DNA from: Halarcobacter bivalviorum
Lineage (GTDB): Bacteria; Campylobacterota; Campylobacteria; Campylobacterales; Arcobacteraceae
NCBI RefSeq assembly: GCF_003346815.1
Contig: NZ_CP031217.1
Coordinates: forward strand, 1,488,001 to 1,552,000
DNA length: 64,000 nt
Reading direction: 5' to 3'
Shown: one piece after another, positions 11,998-20,486 of the stretch
Layout: each line of letters starts with the position of its first letter
Numbering within the stretch: the first letter of the stretch is position 1
The notes under the pieces: generated by a model
Told to the model about the DNA's origin: nothing
The model's database searches: none
What the model saw: the letters and a program-made list of their open reading frames with translations, nothing else
Made by a program: the position numbers and the translations under genes

Positions 11998-12573
11998 TTA
12001 TTTAGCTAGGTTTTGTGCTACAAAATTCCAGTTAACAAGTTTCCAGAAGTTTTCTAAATATACTGGTCTTGCATTTCTAGTATCAATATAGTATGCATGT
12101 TCCCATACATCACATGTTAACACTGGAGTTAATCCTGAAGTAATAGGTGTACCTGCATTTGAAGTAGAAACAATTTCTAATTTACCTCCATTTTTAACAA
12201 GCCAAGTCCAACCAGAACCAAAGTTATTAACTGCTGCATTTGTAAACTCTTCTTTAAATCCATCAACAGAACCAAAAGCTTCAGATAATGCTGCTTCAAC
12301 TTCAGAAGGGATTTCAGAACCATTAGGAGTTAATCCATTCCAGAAAAAATCATGATTAAATACTTGTGCAGCGTTATTAAATACTCCACCTTCAGAATCT
12401 TTTACAATCTCTTCTAATGAAAGATTTTCATATTTTGTTCCTTCAATTAAACCATTTAATTTAGTAACATATGTTTGGTGATGCTTTCCATAGTGAAATT
12501 CTAAAGTCTCTTTAGACATATGTGGCTCTAAAGCATCTAATTCATAAGGTAGTTTCATTAATTCATGTTTCAT
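11998..12573 (-). CDS. sodB: Superoxide dismutase (Fe/Mn type)
   Basis: SodB converts superoxide to hydrogen peroxide and oxygen in the cytoplasm. The 191-residue product has the metal-ligand regions [29 protein letters not shown] and [23 protein letters not shown]. The glutamine-containing GSGWTWLVK region and overall length fit the iron type of Campylobacterota; metal choice is inferred. The ATG is preceded by AAAAAGGAAAATT. The 127-base upstream gap holds TATTAT-type -10 candidates and a 12-base-pair inverted repeat. Confidence 0.96.
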   Translation of the reverse strand: MKHELMKLPYELDALEPHMSKETLEFHYGKHHQTYVTKLNGLIEGTKYENLSLEEIVKDSEGGVFNNAAQVFNHDFFWNGLTPNGSEIPSEVEAALSEAFGSVDGFKEEFTNAAVNNFGSGWTWLVKNGGKLEIVSTSNAGTPITSGLTPVLTCDVWEHAYYIDTRNARPVYLENFWKLVNWNFVAQNLAK

Positions 12574-12660
12574 ATAATTTTCCTTTTTAAAATAATTTAT
12601 TCGTAATATAATAATACAAAACTAACTTAAAAAGTAATTAATAAAAATAATGTAGATTTT

Positions 12661-12689
12661 CTAATTAAGACAAAAATTGTCTTAATTAG
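12661..12689. repeat. 12-bp perfect inverted repeat upstream of sodB
   Basis: CTAATTAAGACA (12661-12672) and TGTCTTAATTAG (12678-12689) are exact reverse complements around a 5-base loop. It lies just after the stop of the 197-residue gene and about 90-115 bases upstream of sodB. It may terminate the upstream gene, although neither strand has a long T tract after it, or it may be an operator for sodB. Confidence 0.6.
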
Positions 12690-12700
12690 TTTGTGAGAGT

Positions 12701-13294
12701 TTATATATTTTTTAAAGAATCAAAAAGAGGAGTTAATACTTTTTTCTTTTCTTCTTCATTCATTGAACCATCTAAAGCACCCTCTTTAACTTCACCTTCA
12801 TAAAGTTTAGAGATAGCACCATCTTTAGATAAGATAAATGCAATAAATTTTGTTTTTGAGTTATCTGTAACATTTAAAACATTAACCATCTCACCTTCAA
12901 AATCATAAATCATAGGAATATTAGAATCACTATTTAACTCTTCTAACTTTCCAGGGATAAACATTTTTTTAACAAACCAAGGAGCAGCTGAAATATTTGC
13001 TACCATAACATATGGTTTAGTTAATTCAAAATATTTAGGTAACTCTTTTACAACAGCTAAAGAGTCATGATTTCCTACTACAATTAAAGTATCTTCGTCT
13101 TTTTTAAATAGATCTTCTTTTTTAACTTTATCTTCTTTTCCTACAATTTCAAAAATTGATGGTAAAGAATCATACTTTACAATATTAACAACATTTTCGT
13201 TTGCAACAATTTGCTTTGGCTTTTCTGCTGTAAAAAAAACCAGTAGTGCAAAACCTATTAAACCTAAAAAAACAACTTTTAGTAAATTTGCCAT
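12701..13294 (-). CDS. Membrane-anchored hypothetical protein, possible thioredoxin-like fold
   Basis: I do not recognise a named family. The 197-residue product has one N-terminal membrane helix (about residues 4-21), then a soluble domain that should face the periplasm. The run DTLIVVGNHDSLAVVKELPKYFELTKPYVMVANISAAPWFVKKMF and the later PMIYDFEGEMVNVLNV resemble a thioredoxin-like order of strands and helices, but there is no CxxC. It has its own upstream gap on the minus strand and is followed by an inverted repeat, so it is probably a single-gene unit. Confidence 0.6.
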   Translation of the reverse strand: MANLLKVVFLGLIGFALLVFFTAEKPKQIVANENVVNIVKYDSLPSIFEIVGKEDKVKKEDLFKKDEDTLIVVGNHDSLAVVKELPKYFELTKPYVMVANISAAPWFVKKMFIPGKLEELNSDSNIPMIYDFEGEMVNVLNVTDNSKTKFIAFILSKDGAISKLYEGEVKEGALDGSMNEEEKKKVLTPLFDSLKNI

Positions 13295-13349
13295 TTATAG
13301 TCCTTCAAAAAAAATTCACAAATCATATCGACATAAAATTAATGATTTA

Positions 13350-14519
13350 TTAAAATAATTTTTTAACCCATCTTTTAAATAATCTATGTGTAGAAATCTC
13401 CACATTTAAAAAATTATTTTTTTGGATTTCATCAACTAAATTTTTTGCTAAATATGGAGAAAGAACATAACCTCTTCCTCCTACACCATTTAATACATAT
13501 AAGTTATCAATAGTACTTAACATCTCATTTTTTATATGTGAACCATTTTTTAAATGAGGAAATTTTTCTAAAGTTTTTTTAGAATCAATTAATTTTCCTA
13601 CCATAGGAAAATAATCAATACTTGAAGCTCTAGGACCAATCTTAATATCTACTACTTTTGGTTCATGTATAAGTTTTATATCATTTGCTTTTATTAAAAG
13701 TTCTTGGGTATCTTTTCTCACAAGCTCACTTGTATAGCTATTAAAACCATTTTCAGTTAACTGCTCTTTTGATAAACAACAGTTACAAACCTTAAGATTA
13801 CAATCGATCCTATTATGAGTTGCTCCTATAGAAGTTAAATATAAGTTTTCATTCTCTAACTTTGTAGAATGAGAAAGTGAACAAGCCTTATGATAGTTTT
13901 TACTTAAACAAGTTGTAGAATGAATATCTATCTTTTGCCCCCAAACTGCTCTTATATTAAAGTATTTTTCTTTTATTAAAGAGATGTCAGCCCCAGTACA
14001 AATAATTAAATTTTCTGCTTTTATCTCATCATTTATAAGCCAAGAAGAGTTTTCTTTTTTATAAGTTTTTACTTCATATTTAAACTTTTTTTCTACATCT
14101 TTAGCTAAAACTTCACAAATATTATAAGAGTTTACTTGTGAGCCAATTTCAAAAAAATATCCATTTTCTTCTTCTTTAAAATCAAAATCCATATAAGGTT
14201 TATAACTTTGAAACTTCTCTTCATCTTCGTTATTTTTTGGAATTCTAACAACTCCACAATTTGTTATTTCTTCAGGACAAATCTCTTTATAAAACTCTGT
14301 TGAAAAATTTAAAGCTTCCGTAACTAAATCTTTAAAACTATTTGGTTTTCCTAAAAGAGGAGAAAGAAAAGCTCCTGCTGCTCCACTTGCTCCTTGAGCT
14401 AAAGAGCAATTTCTATCAATTAATAAAATTGAATCTGAGTATTTAGAAAGAAAATAAGCTGTACTGCAACCTGCAATTCCAGCTCCAACAATAACATATT
14501 TATAGCTTTTTTTATCCAT
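13350..14519 (-). CDS. FAD-dependent oxidoreductase, MnmC C-domain-like
   Basis: A DAO-family flavoenzyme of 389 residues. The dinucleotide motif is VIVGAGIAGCSTAYFLSK (about residues 9-26), then GASGAAGAFLSPLL and the C-terminal NLYVLNGVGGRGYVLSPYLA typical of MnmC. MnmC's oxidase half makes nm5s2U from cmnm5s2U at the tRNA wobble base. The separate methyltransferase half is absent here, so this is an MnmC(o)-type protein. A cysteine cluster (KVCNCCLS near residue 240) is unusual. The rhodanese-like gene ends exactly where this gene starts, so they form an operon. Confidence 0.78.
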   Translation of the reverse strand: MDKKSYKYVIVGAGIAGCSTAYFLSKYSDSILLIDRNCSLAQGASGAAGAFLSPLLGKPNSFKDLVTEALNFSTEFYKEICPEEITNCGVVRIPKNNEDEEKFQSYKPYMDFDFKEEENGYFFEIGSQVNSYNICEVLAKDVEKKFKYEVKTYKKENSSWLINDEIKAENLIICTGADISLIKEKYFNIRAVWGQKIDIHSTTCLSKNYHKACSLSHSTKLENENLYLTSIGATHNRIDCNLKVCNCCLSKEQLTENGFNSYTSELVRKDTQELLIKANDIKLIHEPKVVDIKIGPRASSIDYFPMVGKLIDSKKTLEKFPHLKNGSHIKNEMLSTIDNLYVLNGVGGRGYVLSPYLAKNLVDEIQKNNFLNVEISTHRLFKRWVKKLF

Positions 14520-14837
14520 TTAATTCATCTCTTCTAATAATTGATAATTAGGTCTCCAATAACCTCTTCCACCTCTTAAACTAACACATTTATATTCAGG
14601 GAACTTCTTTTTATAAAAATCAAGTCTCTCTTTTGTAGTTTTACCAGTATCACAATAAAATACAAAAACTGTTCCTTTAGGATATTCTATCATTTCATAA
14701 GGATTATAAGTTATTGTCTCTATTTTTTCCAAGGGTTTTAAAATAGTATCTATTAAAACTACTTTAATACCTTCTTTATCTAATTCATTTGTATATTTAA
14801 ACAGCTCTTGCTGTGTCCATTCATCTTTTTCAAACAT
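14520..14837 (-). CDS. Rhodanese-like domain protein
   Basis: A 105-residue cytoplasmic protein that looks like a single, shortened rhodanese domain. The active-site loop is FYCDTGKTTKERLDFY with a cysteine at about residue 69, and the closing motif SLRGGRGYWRPNYQLL matches the usual GG..W ending. Rhodaneses move sulfane sulfur. Its stop is directly next to the start of the MnmC-like oxidoreductase, and both could act on 2-thiouridine tRNA modification; that link is inferred. Confidence 0.65.
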   Translation of the reverse strand: MFEKDEWTQQELFKYTNELDKEGIKVVLIDTILKPLEKIETITYNPYEMIEYPKGTVFVFYCDTGKTTKERLDFYKKKFPEYKCVSLRGGRGYWRPNYQLLEEMN

Positions 14838-14919
14838 AAAAGAATCATTACTAAAATATGATTAAAAAGTGTTAAATCTACTTTTATCTTAAGCTATAAT
14901 GACTCATTTATATTCCAAA

Positions 14920-14940
14920 CTTGATTGACATTGACTCAAG
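14920..14940 (+). promoter_or_regulatory. HAIR operator for HspR
   Basis: The sequence reads CTTGATT-N7-ACTCAAG, one base away from the HAIR consensus CTTGAGT-N7-ACTCAAG bound by the HspR repressor. It overlaps the -35 box of the cbpA-hspR promoter, the position expected for repression. HspR is encoded in the same operon, so autoregulation is likely. Confidence 0.88.
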
Positions 14941-14953
14941 TTTATGCTAAAAT
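14925..14953 (+). promoter_or_regulatory. Sigma-70 promoter of cbpA-hspR
   Basis: TTGACA (14925-14930), a 17-base spacer and TAAAAT (14948-14953) make a near-consensus vegetative promoter. The start would fall near 14960, giving a leader of about 155 bases before cbpA. A full -35 is unusual among the promoters in this window. Confidence 0.82.
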
Positions 14954-15000
14954 ATCTATTATAATTAATAGATTTTATGTTCTATTTATAAGGGAATAAA

Positions 15001-15108
15001 AGAGCAACTCATTGCTCTCTTTAGGTTTGCTTCTTTAAAAATAGTTTACTATTTTGTTAAAAGAAGTCAGATATAAATAGGTCCCTTTTAATTGGAACAA
15101 TTAAAAGG
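15001..15108 (+). promoter_or_regulatory. Structured 5' leader of cbpA with a ribosome-site hairpin
   Basis: Three hairpins follow one another. The first is AGAGCAA/TTGCTCT (15001-15007 with 15012-15018). The second is CTTCTTTA/TAAAAGAAG with inner AAAATAG/CTATTTT (15030-15066). The third is a perfect 10-base-pair stem, CCTTTTAATT (15084-15093) with AATTAAAAGG (15099-15108). The last arm contains the AAAAGG ribosome binding site 7 bases before the ATG, so translation should be blocked until it opens. Confidence 0.7.
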
Positions 15109-15115
15109 TTAAAAA

Positions 15116-16000
15116 ATGGCAAAAAGTTTATATGAGACATTAGGTGTTAGCGAAAATGCAAGTGCTGACGAAATTAAAAAAGCTTATAGAAAATTGGCAA
15201 GAAAGTATCATCCTGATGTAAATAAGGATGAAGGTGCAGAAGATAAATTTAAAGAAATCAATGCAGCCTATGAAGTTTTAAGTGATAAAGAGAAAAAACA
15301 ACAGTATGACCAATTTGGTGATTCTATGTTTGGTGGTCAAAACTTCCATGACTTTGCAAGAGGTCAAGGGCAAGGTGTTGATTTAGATGAGATCTTAAGA
15401 CAAATGTTTGGTGGAGGACAAGGTGGCTTTGGTTCATCTGGTTTCTCTCAAGGAGGATTTGGTGGTTTTGGAGGCTTTGGAGGATATGAAGAGCCTGATT
15501 TAGATACACAAGCTCAAATAACTATTCCTTTTGATGTGGCAATCCTTGGAGGAAAACAACATATCTCTTTAAACAATGACTCTTTTGATATTAAAATTCC
15601 AGAAGGAATTAGTGATGGTCAAAAGATTAGAGCAAAAGGAAAAGGTAAATCATACCAAGGGCAAAGAGGAGATTTAATTATCAAAATAAATGTAGCTTCT
15701 AGTCCAGAATATGAAAGAGATGGTTCAACACTTACAAAAAAATTTGATATTCCGCTAAAAACTGCACTTTTTGGAGGAAAGATTGAAATTAAAACAATAC
15801 ATAAAACAATTACTCTAAAGGTACCTGAAAATACAAAACAAAATCAGAAATTTAGGGTAAAAGAGTTAGGTGTACTTGATAGGAAAACTTCAACAAGAGG
15901 TGACCTTCACTTAAAAGCTAATATTGTTTTACCAAAAGTTGATGAGCTTGATGAAGATTTTAAAGAGATTTTAAAAGAGAAACTACCTGAAAACTTATAG
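15116..16000 (+). CDS. cbpA: DnaJ-class co-chaperone CbpA
   Basis: CbpA stimulates DnaK ATPase and helps refold or hold clients. The 294-residue product has a J domain at residues 4-70 with the HPD tripeptide in KYHPDVNKD, a Gly/Phe-rich linker at about 75-125, and two C-terminal beta domains ([14 protein letters not shown]..., [15 protein letters not shown]). It lacks the CxxCxGxG zinc fingers of true DnaJ. hspR follows after 11 bases, so the chaperone and its repressor are co-expressed behind the HAIR promoter. Confidence 0.95.
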   Translation: MAKSLYETLGVSENASADEIKKAYRKLARKYHPDVNKDEGAEDKFKEINAAYEVLSDKEKKQQYDQFGDSMFGGQNFHDFARGQGQGVDLDEILRQMFGGGQGGFGSSGFSQGGFGGFGGFGGYEEPDLDTQAQITIPFDVAILGGKQHISLNNDSFDIKIPEGISDGQKIRAKGKGKSYQGQRGDLIIKINVASSPEYERDGSTLTKKFDIPLKTALFGGKIEIKTIHKTITLKVPENTKQNQKFRVKELGVLDRKTSTRGDLHLKANIVLPKVDELDEDFKEILKEKLPENL

Positions 16001-16011
16001 GAGAAGATATC

Positions 16012-16392
16012 ATGGATACTAACGCTTATAATGAACCAGTATACTTGATTTCAGCAGTTGCTGAAATTTTAAATATTCATCCACAAACTTTAAGACAGTA
16101 TGAAAGAGAGGGATTAATTAAACCCTCTCGTACTAATGGAAAAATTAGACTATATTCGCAAAAAGATATCGACCATATAAAATATGTGCTTACTTTAACA
16201 AGAGAGTTAGGGATAAATTTAGCTGGAGTTGATTTAATTTTACAGTTAAATAAAAAAATACAAAACTTAGAAGATGAGATTAGCACATATCAAATTAAAA
16301 TGAAAGATATTAATAAATTTGGAATTGTTCCAAACTCTAAGGCTTTAGTTATTAAAAAAAGTTCTTATGATGTAGTAATTTTTGAAGAGTAG
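16012..16392 (+). CDS. hspR: Heat-shock repressor HspR (MerR family)
   Basis: A 126-residue MerR-type regulator. The winged helix-turn-helix covers residues 8-75 (VYLISAVAEILNIHPQTLRQYEREGLIKPSRTNGKIRLYSQKDIDHI), followed by a short coiled coil (QLNKKIQNLEDEISTYQIKM). HspR proteins repress chaperone operons at HAIR sites, usually with DnaK as co-repressor. A good HAIR site lies on the promoter of this operon. The AGGAG ribosome site overlaps the cbpA 3' end. It ends in a hairpin shared with ftsZ. Confidence 0.93.
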   Translation: MDTNAYNEPVYLISAVAEILNIHPQTLRQYEREGLIKPSRTNGKIRLYSQKDIDHIKYVLTLTRELGINLAGVDLILQLNKKIQNLEDEISTYQIKMKDINKFGIVPNSKALVIKKSSYDVVIFEE

Positions 16393-16407
16393 AGAAGTTC
16401 TACTCTT
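16385..16407. terminator. Bidirectional terminator between hspR and ftsZ
   Basis: AAGAGTAGA (16385-16393) pairs exactly with TCTACTCTT (16399-16407) around GAAGT. The hspR TAG (16390-16392) is in the left arm and the ftsZ TAG (16402 to 16400) is in the right arm. Confidence 0.7.
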
Positions 16408-17539
16408 TATTTAAACTATATTGTACTCTATAGTTTCTCATTAATGGTGGAATATCTAAATAATTCTCATCATCAGGTGTAATCTGATTATTTTTAGCAT
16501 CTGGAACATCTTCAGTTTCTACAATAGGGTCATTTTTAGACTCAAATCCAGTTGCGACAATGGTAATTTTCACTTCATCTGTTTCTAATGTACTATCAGA
16601 AGTTGTACCAAAAATAATCTCAGCATTTGAATCAATTGTATCATGAATTTTTGACATTACATCATTAATAGCGAAAAGTGAAACTTGTGGATGGATATTA
16701 AAGTGAATTAAAATACCTTTTGCTCCACCTAAAGATACTTTATCAAGTAAAGGAGAGTCAATAGCATCTTCTAAAGCTCTTTGGGCAGCATTTTCACCTT
16801 TTGCTTTACCAATACCCATTAAAGCCATACCTTTATGCTGCATAATTGTTTTAACATCAGCAAAGTCAGTATTAATATCTGAATTTCCAGGAGTTAAAAT
16901 AACTTCTGTCATTCCATTTACTGCTTGATATAGAATATTATCAATAATTTTAAAGGCATCTTTCATCCCTACATTTTCATCAATAATCTCTAAAAGTCTA
17001 TCATTTGGAACGACAATAATTGAATCAGATACTTTTTTAATCTCTTCTAAACCAAGATTTGCAAGCCCTGCTCTTTTTTTACCTTCCCAAGTAAAAGGTT
17101 TAGTTACAACAGATACTGTTAAAGCTCCAATCTCTTTTGCAGCTTTTGCAATAATAGCAGCAGCACCTGTTCCTGTACCACCACCAAGACCAGCAGCAAT
17201 AAATACAATATCTGCACCATTTAATGCAGATTTAATATCTTCATAACTCTCTACAGCAGAATCTCTTCCAACTTCAGGTTTCATACCTGCACCAAGACCT
17301 TTTGTAAGTTTAATACCTAATTGAATCTTTTTTGGTGCTTTTGAAATATGTAATACTTGTAAATCTGTATTTGCGGCAATTAAATCAATTTTATGAGAAC
17401 CTTCATTTATCATGTGGTTAATCATATTACAACCACCACCACCAACACCAATTACTGATATTTTGGCTACATTATCTGAAAGAGTTTTATTTGGCATTTC
17501 CACTTTAATATCATCCACCTTAAATAAATTATTATCCAT
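16400..17539 (-). CDS. ftsZ: Cell division GTPase FtsZ
   Basis: FtsZ polymerises into the Z ring at mid-cell. Motifs seen are GVGGGGCNMINHMI at the N-terminus, the tubulin signature GGGTGTGAAAIIAKAAKE, and NTDLQVL and NTDFADVKTIM loops. A C-terminal conserved peptide, YLDIPPLMRNYR, should bind FtsA. I place the start at the ATG at 17539, which overlaps the ftsA TAA as TAATG. A GTG at 17548 would add three residues but has less support. The chosen product has 379 residues. Confidence 0.97.
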   Translation of the reverse strand: MDNNLFKVDDIKVEMPNKTLSDNVAKISVIGVGGGGCNMINHMINEGSHKIDLIAANTDLQVLHISKAPKKIQLGIKLTKGLGAGMKPEVGRDSAVESYEDIKSALNGADIVFIAAGLGGGTGTGAAAIIAKAAKEIGALTVSVVTKPFTWEGKKRAGLANLGLEEIKKVSDSIIVVPNDRLLEIIDENVGMKDAFKIIDNILYQAVNGMTEVILTPGNSDINTDFADVKTIMQHKGMALMGIGKAKGENAAQRALEDAIDSPLLDKVSLGGAKGILIHFNIHPQVSLFAINDVMSKIHDTIDSNAEIIFGTTSDSTLETDEVKITIVATGFESKNDPIVETEDVPDAKNNQITPDDENYLDIPPLMRNYRVQYSLNKE

Positions 17540-18951
17540 TAGAACCACTCCGTGATCATATTCCAGATCTTCCCAACACCTTTCTTTTTGCTGTTTTCTG
17601 GCAATCTAGTTAGTGTTGTCGCACCATCTGGATTTGTTTTAGACAATGTACTTGTTTCTTGTTCTCTTCTAATTTTTGGTTGCTCTTTTTGAACTACTTT
17701 TTCTTTTACAGAAGATAAAGCTATATCATCATCAATTTTAGAAATATTATCATTTGTTTTTAGTTTTTTAATTAAGTTCTTATTTGAATCTAATTCAAAT
17801 CCCCTATTAGGATCTAAAGAATATAATAAAATACCAACAATTGTTGCCATTTTTGAATCTTCAAAACTTAAATAACCATTTTCAATATTAACTGGATTTG
17901 AGATTTTTGTAGGGAAATTATCAAAAACTAAAGAAGCTAATTCTTTAATTCCATTTAGTTTACTCATTCCACCTGTTAAAACAATTCCTGCACCTGAATT
18001 TTCATGAATTCCACTCTTTCTTAAATCTTTTTTTACTAAAGATAAAATTTCTTCTACTCTAGCATGAACAATAGTTTGTACATACTCTAAAGAGATTTCT
18101 GAAGAGTTTTTTTCATCTCCAATTCTTGGTGTTCTAATTTTTTTATTTGAAAGTTCTTCACTTGTTTTTAATAAATCACCATATTCAGTTTTAATTTTTT
18201 CAGCTGCAATTGGAGGTGTGTGAAGCATTACAGATAAGTCATTTGTAATATGGTTTGAACCAGCAGGTATAAAACCATTATATATCATAGAATTTCCTCT
18301 ATAACATACAAATTCTGTAGTTGTTGAACCGATATTAATTACTGTTGCACCAAACTTTTTTTGTTGTTCATCTAAAACAGAAATAGCAGCAGCATATCCA
18401 TCAAGAATAAAATTATTTACTGTAAGCCCTGCTATTTTCATAGCAGATTTGATATTTGTTAAAGCAGTTTTTTTAGCAGTTAAAACAAAAACAGAAGCTT
18501 CAAGTCTTGAACCATTCATATTTAATGGATTTTCTACATCTGAAGAATCATCAATTTTATATGAAATAGGAATTACATGTACAACTTCATACTCTGGGAT
18601 AATTGTAGCATTGTATAAAGCCATTTGAAGTACTTGGTTAATTTCATTTTCTGTAATTAAACCATTAGGAACATTTACGCTCCCTGCACTTCTAATTCCT
18701 TTTGTATAAGCCCCAGATATAGATACAATTGTAGAGTCGAACTCTTCAGTTGTATTTTTTTTAGCAATCAATACAGCATCTTTTATGCTCTTTGAAGCAG
18801 CCTCAATGTTTGATATCACACCTTTATTTATCCCACTACTTTTTGATGAGCCAGTTCCTAATATATTAATTTTATAGTCTAAATTGTTTCTAGCAATAAC
18901 TGCTGTTATATTAGATGAACCAATGTCAATTGCTAAAAGGGTTTTATTCAA
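17539..18951 (-). CDS. ftsA: Cell division protein FtsA
   Basis: FtsA is the actin-like membrane anchor of FtsZ. The 470-residue product begins LLAIDIGSSNITAVIA (phosphate-1 loop), contains GATVINIGSTTTEFVCYRG (phosphate-2) and GAGIVLTGGMSKLNGI (adenosine loop). It ends with an amphipathic helix (KGVGKIWNMITEWF) that should bind the membrane. The linker between residues about 390 and 450 is low in complexity. It sits between ppiD and ftsZ with tight spacing on both sides, so one operon is likely. Confidence 0.96.
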   Translation of the reverse strand: MNKTLLAIDIGSSNITAVIARNNLDYKINILGTGSSKSSGINKGVISNIEAASKSIKDAVLIAKKNTTEEFDSTIVSISGAYTKGIRSAGSVNVPNGLITENEINQVLQMALYNATIIPEYEVVHVIPISYKIDDSSDVENPLNMNGSRLEASVFVLTAKKTALTNIKSAMKIAGLTVNNFILDGYAAAISVLDEQQKKFGATVINIGSTTTEFVCYRGNSMIYNGFIPAGSNHITNDLSVMLHTPPIAAEKIKTEYGDLLKTSEELSNKKIRTPRIGDEKNSSEISLEYVQTIVHARVEEILSLVKKDLRKSGIHENSGAGIVLTGGMSKLNGIKELASLVFDNFPTKISNPVNIENGYLSFEDSKMATIVGILLYSLDPNRGFELDSNKNLIKKLKTNDNISKIDDDIALSSVKEKVVQKEQPKIRREQETSTLSKTNPDGATTLTRLPENSKKKGVGKIWNMITEWF

Positions 18952-18954
18952 TTA

Positions 18955-20418
18955 CTACTCCTCTAAAGTTATTGAAGATTGAACTTCATACCTATTTTGT
19001 AAGTTTTTGATTAAGTTATTTACTAACTCTTGATTTAATAATCTATCAACAGTAGATGATACAGCTTCATTTTTAGCTTCATCATATGTTCCTAATCTTG
19101 TATCTTCTATTTTAAATAATACAATTTTATTTCCTAAATTAACTTGTCCTTGTTTTTCAGTACTTGCAAAAAGTTGATTTAAAAACTGTAAAGCCTCTTG
19201 TGCTTGTAAACCAGGAACTTTATCAAAAGAGTTTCTTGATACATATCCTAAGCTTGTACCATTAAAGTTCTCAAGCTCTTTTTTTGCTACTTTTTCTAAC
19301 TCTTTTCCTAAAGCAATATTTTCAAAGTCTTTAGAAACTTCTGCTTTTGCAGCTTCATAAGATAATGGTTTAGGAAGACCTTTATTTAAAACTTTTACAA
19401 TAAGATATTTTCCATCACTAACAAATGGTTTTAAAACATCTCCAGGAACAGCTTCATTGATTTTTTCAATTCCCTCTTCTGCGAAAGCTAATTTACTCTC
19501 TTCTATTTCAACTTCTTTAGAGAAGTTTTCTTCTGCTTTTTTAAGTTTTAAATATTTTTTTAAAGCATCTTTTTTTGTATCTTTTTCACTTAAAGCTTGA
19601 ATCATATCCTCTTTTGCTTCTTCAAAAGATTTAATTTTTCCATCTTCTTTTACATAATCTGTTTTAAAATTATTATAATGTTCTTGTAGCTCTTCATCTG
19701 AAAAAGATTTTAAATCAACATTAATCTCTTCAATTGCTAATTTTACAGTCGGTTCTGAAACATAGCTATTTTTATTCTCTTCCCAATATTGTTTTAACTC
19801 TTCTTCACTAATATTTACTTTTACATCATTTGCATTTAAGATTTTAATACTTACTTTATCTTCAGCAAAAAGTAATTCATTTAGATTTTTTAATTCATTT
19901 TGTGATGTTTTAATTTGGAATAAAGACTCAACTTTTTGTAAAAGTAAATCTCTTTTAACAGAAGCTTCAAACTCTGTAGGGTTTGATCTATTTTGTTGTA
20001 AAACTTTGATATAAGTATCTTTATCAAATTTTCCATCTTTTAAAAATGCAGGTATTTTAACTAACTCTTTTGCAATCTCTTCATTTGTAACATCTAAACC
20101 TAATTCATCTGCAAAAGCTAAAATAAGGTTCTTTTGAATAACTAATCTGTATGCTGCATCTTTTAGTTTTAATTTATCAGCCATCTCTTGATTAAACTGA
20201 TCTCCAAACATTCTTGCATATTGTTCATAAAGATTAGAGTACTCTCTTTGATACTCATCTACACTTACTTCTCTATCAGCAACAACAGCTACTGCACCAC
20301 CTTTAGAACCATAATCGTAAGACCCCCATCCTACAAAACCAGCTCCTACAAAGGCTATTGTACTTATCCAAATAGTTATTACAAGCCATTTTTTGTGTCT
20401 TTGCATCCACGTTATCAT
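18955..20418 (-). CDS. ppiD: PpiD/SurA-type periplasmic peptidyl-prolyl isomerase
   Basis: A 487-residue membrane-anchored periplasmic chaperone. One helix near residues 11-30 follows the positively charged start MITWMQRHKKW, then a SurA_N-like helical region (VSVDEYQREYSNLYEQYARMFG...) and parvulin-like segments toward the C-terminus. Relatives assist outer-membrane or secreted protein folding near SecYEG. The parvulin motif is weak by eye, so isomerase activity is not certain. ftsA starts 3 bases after its stop. Its promoter lies in the 68-base gap after the helicase gene. Confidence 0.85.
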   Translation of the reverse strand: MITWMQRHKKWLVITIWISTIAFVGAGFVGWGSYDYGSKGGAVAVVADREVSVDEYQREYSNLYEQYARMFGDQFNQEMADKLKLKDAAYRLVIQKNLILAFADELGLDVTNEEIAKELVKIPAFLKDGKFDKDTYIKVLQQNRSNPTEFEASVKRDLLLQKVESLFQIKTSQNELKNLNELLFAEDKVSIKILNANDVKVNISEEELKQYWEENKNSYVSEPTVKLAIEEINVDLKSFSDEELQEHYNNFKTDYVKEDGKIKSFEEAKEDMIQALSEKDTKKDALKKYLKLKKAEENFSKEVEIEESKLAFAEEGIEKINEAVPGDVLKPFVSDGKYLIVKVLNKGLPKPLSYEAAKAEVSKDFENIALGKELEKVAKKELENFNGTSLGYVSRNSFDKVPGLQAQEALQFLNQLFASTEKQGQVNLGNKIVLFKIEDTRLGTYDEAKNEAVSSTVDRLLNQELVNNLIKNLQNRYEVQSSITLEE

Positions 20419-20486
20419 AAAATATTATCCTCTAAAAAATTTTAGATATAATACATAATAATTACTTTTATAAAGGTAAAATTGTT

